Positions 22,441 to 30,042 of a stretch of 33,841 nt of DNA are shown here, piece by piece. Positions within the stretch are counted from its first letter, which is position 1. Every line of letters starts with the position of its first letter. The translations under genes and the position numbers were made by a program. Origin of the DNA: a virus. The stretch is taken from positions 1 through 33,841 of the IMG/VR virus record IMGVR_UViG_3300031788_000067, one strand, 5' to 3'. The notes under the pieces are model-generated. The model saw only the letters and a program-made list of their open reading frames with translations, ran no database searches and was not told the origin of the DNA.

Positions 22441-22467
22441 CCTGGAAGAAAAAGGGTAGGTAGGGGG

Positions 22468-22479
22468 AAAGTATACTTT
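22468..22479. repeat. 12-bp palindrome AAAGTATACTTT before the sugar C-methyltransferase gene
   Basis: A perfect 12-bp palindrome 20 bases upstream of the ATG. It contains TATACT, so it may be both a -10 box and an operator. No good -35 is visible. Confidence 0.4.
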
Positions 22480-22498
22480 TGCCTTCGATCTATTCCTA

Positions 22499-23704
22499 AT
22501 GCATAGAAAGCTGATGGTCACCGAACTCAAAGCATGCGAAGTCTGCGGGAATCGCGATCTGGAATCCGTCCTGAACCTCGGAAACCATCCTCTTTGCGAC
22601 GACTTGGTTCCCATCGGGGATTCCAGAATCTGCAAAGAATACCCCATCGAGATTCTCTTCTGCCCGACCTGTGTGACAGCTCAACAGCGCTTCAGGCTCC
22701 CAAAAGAAGAACTCTTTCCTCCGAACTATCACTACCGAGCTCGGCATACCCAAGATGTCCTCAAAGGAATGGAGGAGCTTGTACGATGGTGTGAGAGCGA
22801 AATCGGGTCCTTAGAAGGGCTCAACGTTCTCGACATTGGATGCAATGATGGAAGCCTACTCAATTTCTTCAAAGTGAAGGGATCTCTTACTTATGGAGTT
22901 GACCCCACTAAGGCCGCAAATGAGGCAGCTATAGCGAGACATGAAGTCTTTCCGGCTTGCTACTTTCATGAGGAATTTGCTCGAAGAGTTCTTCCTCTCA
23001 TTGGAACTCAGGATATCATTACGATGACCAATGTTTTCGCCCATGTTGACAATCTGCCAAGTGTGATCGAAGGCATTAGACTGCTTTCTCACAATGAAAC
23101 TATGATCGTGATTGAAAATCATTACTTGGGCTCCGTGTTGGATAAATGTCAGTTCGATACTTTCTATTACGAGCATTTAAGAACCTACAGTGCCACATCT
23201 TTCCTGCACATTGGAAAACATCTGGGAATTGCTCCAAAATACATCACCTTTCCATCGAGATATAACGGGAATATTAGGGTGACCTTCAAGAACGACCGGA
23301 GTCCTAACTTCGATGACCTCGTAGAAGGAGAGAAGAACTTCGGCAGAGATTTGAAGACTCTCGCAGATCACATTCCAGAATGGAAAGCGCATGTCCTTCC
23401 AAGGATTGAGTATCAGGTGAAAAAACACGGCCGCATGAGAGCGAAAGCTTTCCCCGGGAGAGCTGCCATACTCATCAAGCTACTCGGACTTACGAATGAT
23501 CAGATCGAAGCTGCTTACGAGAAGCCCGGATCCTCAAAGATCGGGCATTATATCCCTGGCACGCGCATTCCCATCCTTTCGGAAGATCTATTGGAGTACG
23601 ATGATGATCGTCCTATCCTAAATCTTGCTTGGCATATTTCGCACGAAATCAAGGAGTATTTGAAAGAAAAAGGCTTTCGAGGAGAGGTCACCAATATTCT
23701 ATGA
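22499..23704 (+). CDS. Sugar C-methyltransferase (TylCIII/NovU-like)
   Basis: This 401-residue protein has the three-part layout of NDP-sugar C-methyltransferases. The N-terminal zinc-binding domain has CEVC at 13-16 and CPTC at 55-58. A Rossmann SAM-binding domain begins 'LNVLDIGCNDGSLL' at 108-121, and includes 'DIITMTNVFAHVDNLPSVIEGI' and 'VIENHYLGSVLDKCQFDTFYYEHLRTYS'. A C-terminal domain ends 'KGFRGEVTNIL'. Relatives add a methyl group to carbon 3 or 5 of deoxysugars before their transfer to a glycan or antibiotic. The alternative start is Met6; neither has a clear ribosome binding site. It is coupled by ATGA to the oxidoreductase gene. It is unusual in a phage. Confidence 0.85.
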   Translation: MHRKLMVTELKACEVCGNRDLESVLNLGNHPLCDDLVPIGDSRICKEYPIEILFCPTCVTAQQRFRLPKEELFPPNYHYRARHTQDVLKGMEELVRWCESEIGSLEGLNVLDIGCNDGSLLNFFKVKGSLTYGVDPTKAANEAAIARHEVFPACYFHEEFARRVLPLIGTQDIITMTNVFAHVDNLPSVIEGIRLLSHNETMIVIENHYLGSVLDKCQFDTFYYEHLRTYSATSFLHIGKHLGIAPKYITFPSRYNGNIRVTFKNDRSPNFDDLVEGEKNFGRDLKTLADHIPEWKAHVLPRIEYQVKKHGRMRAKAFPGRAAILIKLLGLTNDQIEAAYEKPGSSKIGHYIPGTRIPILSEDLLEYDDDRPILNLAWHISHEIKEYLKEKGFRGEVTNIL

Positions 23705-24549
23705 AAGTGGGCATTCTAGGACGAGGATTCGGACTCTATGGGTGGATGCCTGCGGTGCTCAATACTCTTCTCGATGCAGAGGTCTTCGTTCCGGCTAGAT
23801 ATGTGATCACAATTCGAAGTCGTTACGACCTTGCCGGATATTCTGATAGAATTCGGTCTTGCGCTACTGATGATGCAGTTCTTGATGAATGTGAAATGAT
23901 CATTCTCGCTCTAACTCCATTGAAACAATTCGAATATGCACAAGTCTGTTTCGAGAAATCAAATATCACTCATATGATCCTTGAAAAGCCTTTGGGATCG
24001 ACTCCTGAAATGGGCTCAGTTCTTTTGAGCCAACTAAGACATTCTGGAAAGAAATTCCTGATTGATTATCTGTTCAGATATACCCAATGGGGTGAGGATT
24101 TATTGATAAATCCTGCTGGATTTGAAGGCATCAGCTGGTATTTTCAGAATCCAAATCATGCAGGTTCTTGGAAATTAGATTCGGATCCGGTGAAAGGCGG
24201 AGGACCGCTCAAATTCTATGGAATCCATCTTCTCGCCCTTTGTGCTGAGCTCGGATATCAAAAAGCTCTCTACTCTTTCGAAAGTAGAACGAATTGGACA
24301 TGCAAACTGGTGGGAAGCCTTCCGGATTGCCAATTGAAACTCGCTACTGAAAGCTCTCCCGCAAGGTTCAAGATTCTCCAAAATGGCAAAGAAATTTGGC
24401 TCAAAGAACCCTTTGCAGATTTCGGTTCTTCCGATCGAAGAATTCCAGCTCTTCAAGAAACGCTGAAGGACTTCCTAAGACCCGACTTTGAGACCCCTCA
24501 TTGGTATGAAAAGGTCAATGACCTCTGGGTTCAGGCTACCGGAGCTTGA
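23701..24549 (+). CDS. Gfo/Idh/MocA-type oxidoreductase-like protein
   Basis: From the ATG at 23701 (overlapping the methyltransferase stop) the protein has 282 residues. It has an N-terminal nucleotide-binding loop MKVGILGRGFGLYGWMPAVL and the family signature 'THMILEKPLGSTPE' with the conserved Glu-Lys-Pro. A 'DPVKGGGPLKFYGIHLLAL' segment follows, equivalent to the 'GGGxxxDxGxH' catalytic region. Such enzymes oxidise or reduce sugar carbons with NAD(P). At 282 residues it is shorter than most (about 330-360), mainly in the C-terminal sheet. The pair could make a branched or methylated sugar. Its last 19 bases overlap a convergent gene. Confidence 0.75.
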   Translation: MKVGILGRGFGLYGWMPAVLNTLLDAEVFVPARYVITIRSRYDLAGYSDRIRSCATDDAVLDECEMIILALTPLKQFEYAQVCFEKSNITHMILEKPLGSTPEMGSVLLSQLRHSGKKFLIDYLFRYTQWGEDLLINPAGFEGISWYFQNPNHAGSWKLDSDPVKGGGPLKFYGIHLLALCAELGYQKALYSFESRTNWTCKLVGSLPDCQLKLATESSPARFKILQNGKEIWLKEPFADFGSSDRRIPALQETLKDFLRPDFETPHWYEKVNDLWVQATGA

Positions 24550-24824
24550 GGAGGAACGACCGGAGCTTGAGGAGGAACGACAACGGCCTGGGCGAGAAGT
24601 GAGGATTCTACTTCCTGCACCACCGCAACCAAATCAGATTGAGATAACCCAGGGATGTTGATCAGACCCGAAGAAATCAGGGAAAGGACATCCTCGAGAA
24701 CCGCTTTCAGATCCTGGCCAGGACTCTTCTTGGCGACAAGGTCCCCGATGGACTTCTCAACGTCCTTCACCAAGGAAATGATCGATCCAACATGCAAAAT
24801 GACCTGAAGTAGATTTGGGCTCAT
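24531..24824 (-). CDS. Lysis-module protein of unknown function with Pro-rich tail (97 aa)
   Basis: This 97-residue protein has a mildly hydrophobic N-terminus (LLQVILHVGSIISLV), amphipathic helices, and a C-terminal tail made of tandem VPPQAPV units. The tail is encoded by a 21-bp duplication. It follows the endolysin gene with a 13-base gap. It may be a lysis accessory protein; no family is recognised. Confidence 0.6.
   Translation of the reverse strand: MSPNLLQVILHVGSIISLVKDVEKSIGDLVAKKSPGQDLKAVLEDVLSLISSGLINIPGLSQSDLVAVVQEVESSLLAQAVVVPPQAPVVPPQAPVA
24539..24580. repeat. Tandem duplication of a 21-bp unit
   Basis: Two exact copies of a unit starting CCGGAGCTTGAGG and ending GGAACGA (24539-24559, 24560-24580). 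It encodes VPPQAPV twice on the minus strand, while the stop codon of the plus-strand oxidoreductase falls in the first copy, so the unit shapes both convergent gene ends. Confidence 0.95.
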
Positions 24825-24837
24825 TTGGAATTCTCCT

Positions 24838-25377
24838 CTATGAAATGTTAGAGCCGCATTTCCCTAATGCCAAGCCCTTTTGCCAAAGTCCGTGGAGCCC
24901 TTCTCGCTCATAGGTCATCTGAGTCCAGTGAATGCCCATTCCCCAATTGAGCTCGCAATGAGGTCTATCCTCCTTCTCCCCTGGCCAGTCTCCCCCCCAA
25001 GTAAGATCCTCCTGCTTACAGAGCTCCCCGTAGAGATCCCAGAGGCTTACTGCCTCATTGGGGGGGACCTTAGCTAGATAAGGATCCCCGAATCCCCATG
25101 CACTGTCTAGGGCAAGTCCATAATTGTGATAGGACTCTCCGGGCATCGCGTGGGTAACCACCTTCCTAAGATCCGAAACACTCCAACTTCCATTTTTGTT
25201 CTTCATGCGCCCCTGAGACCAGTCCGCCAGCTGATCACTGAAGGAGCGGAACCCACTCGTTACGATGAGCTGACGTCCCGTCTGATCCCAAACTTCCTCG
25301 CGCACATTCTTCCATTTCTCTGCGAGTTCAGGTGCCACCTGCTGAAGCCTAAATTCGGTCTTCAAGTCCTCGATCAT
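24838..25377 (-). CDS. Endolysin, peptidase M15 (VanY/L-Ala-D-Glu peptidase-like)
   Basis: This 179-residue protein has the zinc-peptidase layout of M15: 'IVTSGFRSFSDQL' at 38-50, 'SYHNYGLALDSAWGF' with zinc ligands His84 and Asp91, and 'WGGDW…RPHCEL' with the third ligand His140 and the general-base region before it. It would cut peptide cross-links in the host cell wall at the end of infection. No signal peptide is seen, so it needs a holin. It is coupled by ATGA to the membrane protein gene upstream. Confidence 0.9.
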   Translation of the reverse strand: MIEDLKTEFRLQQVAPELAEKWKNVREEVWDQTGRQLIVTSGFRSFSDQLADWSQGRMKNKNGSWSVSDLRKVVTHAMPGESYHNYGLALDSAWGFGDPYLAKVPPNEAVSLWDLYGELCKQEDLTWGGDWPGEKEDRPHCELNWGMGIHWTQMTYEREGLHGLWQKGLALGKCGSNIS

Positions 25378-25724
25378 AGCTCTCCAGGCGGTAAGGACAG
25401 AAAACCGAGAGTTTCATGTCCTTGGACAGATGATCGATCTTCTGAATACTGACTATCCTCCAACGTAATGTCCTTAACGCGCCGATCCACACGAGCTAGA
25501 TGTTTACTGATTTCGTCAAGCTTATCCATCACGATTTTCATGTCTTCTTTGCGGAGAGATTCCCTCTCCATTCGGTATTGATTGAATTCTTCTCTCGAAT
25601 GTTGGAGTTCATCTGAAATGTTCTTTGTGGACTGCATACTGGAGAGGATCTGAGAAGCAACGATGATTGCCCCCACAAGGCCCATGTCCGCCTTTTTCAC
25701 AATCTTTTTCACTTCCTCGTCCAT
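25374..25724 (-). CDS. Holin-like membrane protein with coiled coil (116 aa)
   Basis: The start at 25724 is chosen because AGAGGAAG lies just upstream; the frame is open further upstream but that part overlaps the 48-residue gene. A weakly hydrophobic helix (MGLVGAIIVASQILSSM, about 14-30) is followed by a charged coiled coil (about 40-100). It is coupled by ATGA to the endolysin. Position and topology suggest a holin or a lysis accessory; this is inferred. Confidence 0.6.
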   Translation of the reverse strand: MDEEVKKIVKKADMGLVGAIIVASQILSSMQSTKNISDELQHSREEFNQYRMERESLRKEDMKIVMDKLDEISKHLARVDRRVKDITLEDSQYSEDRSSVQGHETLGFLSLPPGEL

Positions 25725-25740
25725 ACTTCCTCTTATCGTC

Positions 25741-25887
25741 TCAGCTTCCCGATGAGTGATCAAATAAATGCGAGAAGCTCCTCGTCTCGCGGTGCTCCTG
25801 TATTCTTTTACGGATATAAAAACCAGCAATTAGTAGACACATGACGCACAATACTAAGAGCACTAAAAGGATGAGTCTCATCTTCAT
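25741..25887 (-). CDS. Small membrane protein of the lysis module (48 aa)
   Basis: This 48-codon gene has a strong ribosome binding site (GAGGAGA four bases from the ATG). The product MKMRLILLVLLVLCVMCLL is followed by a short basic stretch (FYIRKRIQEHRE), so it has one membrane helix with the basic end inside. It is the first gene of the lysis module and could be a holin, antiholin or spanin part. Confidence 0.65.
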   Translation of the reverse strand: MKMRLILLVLLVLCVMCLLIAGFYIRKRIQEHRETRSFSHLFDHSSGS

Positions 25888-25923
25888 GTCTCCTCGTGTT
25901 AGAAATCATCGACATGTCAGATT

Positions 25924-26931
25924 TTACCAATGAATTTTCGAAATAGCCCAATTCGCAAAGTCTTCAGGGATCGGCAGCCAGCGATCTAGTTGAGAGTCAG
26001 TAATCGCAGTCACGTCGCCCGAGTTCAGGCAAACGTCCATATGCTCCCAGACTCCTCCCTTTCCAAAATGCTCCATGCGCCAGCCATGAGCTCCGTGCCG
26101 GGTATGAATGAGGTAATCGGGGTGCTTCGCTAGAGAGATGAATCCCACGAAGGCGTCCCCAGATGCTGCCATATGAAGGGGACTGGAGTCATTGGTGAGC
26201 ACCACGTCCGATCTTTGGAGGACAGCCACACTTTCCATAGGACTGAGCTCTTCTCTGAGGTCAATGCATCCAGAGGTATTCACGTCGACTGTCCCACCGA
26301 TGGCTGTCTTCTTTCCAATCAGCACGGGAGTTAGATCGGCTCTCTTCAAGGTTCGGATGACCTGGTCCCACCACTGCTTGGGAAAGGTCTTACTCGCCCA
26401 TCCGGCTCCCGGATGAAGAGTCACAATGCCTTCTTTGGGAAGCTTCCAAACCACTGAGAATGACTCTTCTCTCGAAGGAACCAACAAAATCTGCCGGTAC
26501 TCTTTCGTGAGCATCGCCCGAAAGGCCGTCAGGGATGGGAAATCGATGCAATGGCAAGTGATCCCGCAAATAAAATCCCATGGAAGATCCCCATTACCCG
26601 CATGCATGTCATAGACATAGTGATCCAAGACTTTGAGCTCGGGATCCCCGATTCGGTAGACCTTTTTGAACGAGTGATGCTGGAAGAATTCAGGAAAGTC
26701 CGTCAGGAGAGAAATCTCTACATTCTTGAATGTCTTGAGAGCAAAATTCACCGAAGGCTCTGAGCAGATGATGTCACCCAGACCCCCGTGAGCCTTGAGA
26801 AGAATATTGCCCTGAACGCCATTCTCATGAGCCCAGCGCCTTCTCTCCACGGGCATCCGCATGGCCTGAATGGCAACAAAACTATGGTCGGGATCTATCT
26901 TGTCTTCCGGACCAGCAGGGGCAAGTCCCAC
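25924..26931 (-). CDS. GT9-family (heptosyltransferase-like) glycosyltransferase, copy 2
   Basis: This 335-residue paralogue of the enzyme at 8786-9814 starts with GTG; no ATG lies nearer in frame until residue 24. It has 'LLKAHGGLGDIICSEPS' at 44-60, 'VTLHPGAGWASKTFPKQWWD' at 170-189 and the donor motif LTNDSSPLHMAAS at 245-257. The conserved pieces align over the whole length, including 'GWRME' near the C-terminus and a 'WLPxPExFAxWxI' ending. It lies on the other strand in the fibre/lysis region, so the copies arose by duplication or separate import. A role in modifying the neighbouring glycine-rich fibre or the host surface glycan is inferred. Confidence 0.85.
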   Translation of the reverse strand: MGLAPAGPEDKIDPDHSFVAIQAMRMPVERRRWAHENGVQGNILLKAHGGLGDIICSEPSVNFALKTFKNVEISLLTDFPEFFQHHSFKKVYRIGDPELKVLDHYVYDMHAGNGDLPWDFICGITCHCIDFPSLTAFRAMLTKEYRQILLVPSREESFSVVWKLPKEGIVTLHPGAGWASKTFPKQWWDQVIRTLKRADLTPVLIGKKTAIGGTVDVNTSGCIDLREELSPMESVAVLQRSDVVLTNDSSPLHMAASGDAFVGFISLAKHPDYLIHTRHGAHGWRMEHFGKGGVWEHMDVCLNSGDVTAITDSQLDRWLPIPEDFANWAISKIHW

Positions 26932-26935
26932 TGCA

Positions 26936-27673
26936 TTATTGGTAATATTCAGTCACCTCAATGTAGCCTAAACCGCCGCCGCCGCCCAATTGGCCGGAAG
27001 TCCCGGATGAACCAGCAGCACCAGCTGCTCCCACCGCATATGCATAGGTTGCGGCTGGGCTCGTGATGATGGCATCGATAAATCCCCCAGCTCCACCCCC
27101 GGCCCCTGCCCGGTAGCCCCCACTATTACCGCCGCCGCCGCCTCCCCCGGATCCGCTATTCCCGGCAGCAGCTATACCAGCCACAGCTACCGTGGCTCCG
27201 CCCCCTGCTCCCCCGAAAGGAGAAGCTCCACCACCATTGCCGACAGCAAAGTCAGTAGTATTCAGAGGTCCGGCACTCCCTGAACCTCCTGAGACTGCTG
27301 TACCAAAAGCACCCGCTCCAATGGTAGCTGATCCGCCGGATCCGCCTCCACCGCCTCCCGAGGCGCCCCCGGTACCGCCATTGGCGGTCAGAAGAGAGCT
27401 CCCAAAGGTCGTATTGCCCCCATTGCCCCCTGTGCCCCCGTTATTGCCAGAGTAAGTCGAAGATCCTCCCCCTCCGCCCCCGCCCCCGACCATCCGGACT
27501 CGAAGGTAGAGGGGACTCCTGGGACTCGTTGGCGTCGTATAGGTTCCCGTGGAACTCGTGAATCTTTGCTGCGTGGGAGCTACGAATGAAGGGGTAGTGA
27601 TCCCATTTGGAAACAGAACTGCCCCGTTGCCTGCACTATTGTTGATCTGATCGCAATTCATTACCCCAGCCAT
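26936..27673 (-). CDS. Glycine-rich tail fibre / adhesin-like protein
   Basis: This 245-residue protein starts with a short head-type segment (MAGVMNCDQINNSAGNGAVL, FPNG). A beta segment follows (PLYLRVRMVGGG), then about 150 residues dominated by Gly with Ala, Ser and Thr. It ends 'SPAATYAYAVGAAGAAG' and 'GYIEVTEYYQ'. Gly-rich blocks closed by a '…IxVxEYY' strand occur in phage receptor-binding tips, where they form a polyglycine sandwich (as in the gp38 adhesin of some T-even phages). The C-terminus closely resembles that of the partial gene at 33538-33841. It lies just downstream of the tailspike head-binding gene. Confidence 0.75.
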   Translation of the reverse strand: MAGVMNCDQINNSAGNGAVLFPNGITTPSFVAPTQQRFTSSTGTYTTPTSPRSPLYLRVRMVGGGGGGGGSSTYSGNNGGTGGNGGNTTFGSSLLTANGGTGGASGGGGGGSGGSATIGAGAFGTAVSGGSGSAGPLNTTDFAVGNGGGASPFGGAGGGATVAVAGIAAAGNSGSGGGGGGGNSGGYRAGAGGGAGGFIDAIITSPAATYAYAVGAAGAAGSSGTSGQLGGGGGLGYIEVTEYYQ

Positions 27674-27688
27674 TTTGATTCTCCTTTT

Positions 27689-28165
27689 CTAAAAGACATA
27701 TGCCGTTCCACCACTATTGACCTGCAGAACTCCTCCACTGGCAATGGTAAACGGATGAATTGCCGTAAAGCAGCCACCACTATTCACCGTTAAGGTCAGA
27801 CCATTTGGAATTGTAAGATTCGGCCAAAGAAGAGTCGTCCCCGTGAGAACGGTAGTGTTCTGAGGAAGAGTATTTACGGTGAGAAGCCCCCCCGGAGATG
27901 TACCGTTCACATTGTCTACAGTCCAAAGAAGATTATTATTGGCATCTTCCAAAACCAACTTATAGGACTTCGATGGATCAATCCAAACGTCTGCGTACCC
28001 ATAAGCATCCAGGATCACTGGATTTGTATTGGTGGTTCCACCTTGATTAGAATAAGTTACCTGTGGTGTAGTGGTCCCGGCGACATAGCTGAATAATTGC
28101 CCCCCAGCAAGCATTACACCATTATTATCGAAAAATCTCTGTCTGATCAGTGGAGAAAGAATCAT
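27689..28165 (-). CDS. Tailspike/tail-fibre head-binding domain protein
   Basis: The protein has 158 residues. 'IRQRFFDNNGVMLAGGQLFSYVAGTTTPQVTYSNQGGTTNTNPVILDAYGYADVW' is the typical N-terminal head-binding domain that docks podovirus tailspikes to the virion (as in the P22 tailspike). Short beta-helix-like strands (residues 100-158) follow and the protein ends there; no receptor-binding or glycanase part is present. So it is either a short adaptor to which other fibres attach, or a truncated spike. It overlaps the upstream gene by ATGA. Confidence 0.8.
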   Translation of the reverse strand: MILSPLIRQRFFDNNGVMLAGGQLFSYVAGTTTPQVTYSNQGGTTNTNPVILDAYGYADVWIDPSKSYKLVLEDANNNLLWTVDNVNGTSPGGLLTVNTLPQNTTVLTGTTLLWPNLTIPNGLTLTVNSGGCFTAIHPFTIASGGVLQVNSGGTAYVF

Positions 28166-30042
28166 TGTCCTAACCCATATCCTTTCTGAAGCTGCTGGAT
28201 AATATTTTTCATAGCTGCAGTTCCAGGCTTCAGATCAGATGCCTGAATGAGAAGTTTCTTTGCCATTGGATTTTGAACCAGTCTATTTGCAAGGCCCGGA
28301 TCATTGATTCCAATTTTCTGCATTCCTTGCTGAGCCCAAAGATCTTCTCCTTTGAGCTTTGGAGGATTCACTATGGATTCAGTCTTTGCTCCCTGGAGAG
28401 CGGCATTGAAGGCTGCCTGCCCTCCAGGAGTCTTCAGAACGTCATAGGCTCTTTGAATCGTGGCATCGCTCAGTTCACCGGTGACCCCTGCAATCTTTTG
28501 AATCGCTCCGACAGGAATCTTTCCTGCCTGAATCCCGAGTTTTAGAGCCATGGGACTAGTGATACCGGCCGCAATCCCAGCAGCTATTGGGCCACCTAGG
28601 GCCTGTCCCACGATACCCGCCTTCAGAGCCCGCTCTACACCTTTACCTGTAGTGTCGGCCGAAGAAAGTCCCGGACTTGCGAACCTCTTCGCCGCCGCAT
28701 ATATCTGGGCTTGTCCCAGTAGATCCTGGCCAGTTGCCTGACCCAATTGTTGGAGTTGAGCCACGCCTCTTGGATTTGTCCCACTCCCAGCCCCTACCAA
28801 GGCTGTATCGGGCGTTCCTGGAGCGATCAGATTCCCATTCATTTTGTCCTGAAGCACATGCAGTTGATAAAGCTGATTATTGGCATCCGCAACCGTGGGA
28901 GACATCGTGTTCACAATGTCTCTCGCCTGAGCTGCACCTTTCTTTGCTGCAAGCTGGGCATCCTTCCCAGGGACAAACATTTGCCCATCTTTCATGTAGG
29001 AAGAGGCACCCCGATCCTGAAGAAACTGCTTGATATCGAACATTTCCTTAGGGGTGACTTTGCCCTGATTATCAGCGAGCCAATGCAACCGATTAATCAA
29101 ATCCTGAACTTGTCTCACTTCCTCGTAGCGGAGCTTGAAGTTCATCCCATTCTTTACATCATTAAGAGCATCCACCACTGGAGCGATTGGAACGTTCTTT
29201 TCATCGGGAAGGGCTGAAAGAGCTTGATTTACCTGTTTCCCTAATTCCGCTACTTTGGCACGAATAGAATTTTGGAATCCTTGCCGGATCTGATCAGCCC
29301 CACCGCTTGCAATTTCATCTCCATGTTCGGCAATGAGCTTCTGAACTGCAGGATATTTTGAAATGTAAGTTTCAACTTCTTGCTCCGGAATTCCAGTGAG
29401 CATGCTGCCCACTTTGCTGGTGACCTTTGTTCCAGCGGAGCTTGCTATTTCTCCAACCGCATTAGCAGCTTTCCCTATATTTCCTGCCTGTCTTGCAGCA
29501 GTCCCAGCAACCGCCTCAGCGGCCTTTCCCATTGGGAGATAGGTCATTGGATCAGCAGCCACGTCAACACCAAGTCCTGCAACCCCAGCAGGACTAGCCC
29601 CAGCCACATTCTCTACCGATCCGGGAGCCACCTTATTTGCAATGAACCCGAAAGGAGTAACCTTCACCGCATTGGCTGCAATGTCCTGGTTTTCAGGAGA
29701 AAGAATCGGTTCCGTTGATAGGCCAGCCTTTGCAGCAATGTCTTTGCCCGTCGGAGCAAGTGCAGGATTTGCTCCAAACTGATTCTTAAAAGCAGAAGCA
29801 GCTCCGGAAAGATCCGTGGGATTGTCTTGAAGACTCGCAATTGCAGCTCGGGTTGGAGCTCCTCCATAGGAATCGATCGTCTGTCCGACCTTACCAATGT
29901 CACCTAAGATGGATTTGCCCGCTTGTGTCAGAAATCCGGAATCAGGCGCAGACGGACTTTCAGCGGGTGCCTGATAATTAGACCATGGCCCACTTTGGGA
30001 GTCAGAACTCGAATTTGAATAATTATCCCATGGGCCAGCCAT
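28162..30042 (-). CDS. Large internal virion / DNA ejection protein (P22 gp16-like position)
   Basis: This 626-residue protein is Ala-, Gly- and Gln-rich. It has two copies of a 'GPWxNY' motif at the N-terminus, long amphipathic helices (about 220-430) and a membrane-active stretch at about 490-525 (GIVGQALGGPIAAGIAAGITSP). P22 gp16 (609 residues) is an ejected protein in the equivalent gene position after gp7 and gp20 and is similar in size and composition. No enzymatic motif is visible. Family identity is by position and composition, not by clear motif. Confidence 0.65.
   Translation of the reverse strand: MAGPWDNYSNSSSDSQSGPWSNYQAPAESPSAPDSGFLTQAGKSILGDIGKVGQTIDSYGGAPTRAAIASLQDNPTDLSGAASAFKNQFGANPALAPTGKDIAAKAGLSTEPILSPENQDIAANAVKVTPFGFIANKVAPGSVENVAGASPAGVAGLGVDVAADPMTYLPMGKAAEAVAGTAARQAGNIGKAANAVGEIASSAGTKVTSKVGSMLTGIPEQEVETYISKYPAVQKLIAEHGDEIASGGADQIRQGFQNSIRAKVAELGKQVNQALSALPDEKNVPIAPVVDALNDVKNGMNFKLRYEEVRQVQDLINRLHWLADNQGKVTPKEMFDIKQFLQDRGASSYMKDGQMFVPGKDAQLAAKKGAAQARDIVNTMSPTVADANNQLYQLHVLQDKMNGNLIAPGTPDTALVGAGSGTNPRGVAQLQQLGQATGQDLLGQAQIYAAAKRFASPGLSSADTTGKGVERALKAGIVGQALGGPIAAGIAAGITSPMALKLGIQAGKIPVGAIQKIAGVTGELSDATIQRAYDVLKTPGGQAAFNAALQGAKTESIVNPPKLKGEDLWAQQGMQKIGINDPGLANRLVQNPMAKKLLIQASDLKPGTAAMKNIIQQLQKGYGLGQ

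Larger units (their letters stand above)
21893..22498 (+). other. 606-base stretch without a convincing gene
   Basis: The stretch between RusA and the sugar C-methyltransferase has no ORF with protein-like sequence on either strand; the long minus-strand frame (22150-22647) runs antisense to the start of the methyltransferase. It contains a hairpin after RusA, a series of perfect stems forming a probable structured RNA (21967-22440), and a 12-bp palindrome just before the next gene. Each is listed separately. Confidence 0.7.

Noticed and set aside
22150-22647. 165-codon minus-strand ORF
   Set aside because: It is antisense to the structured RNA and to the start of the C-methyltransferase; the translation is Arg/Pro/Ser-rich and shows no protein-like pattern.
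27192-27455. Pro-rich 87-codon plus-strand ORF
   Set aside because: It is the antisense of glycine codons in the fibre gene, an expected composition artefact.
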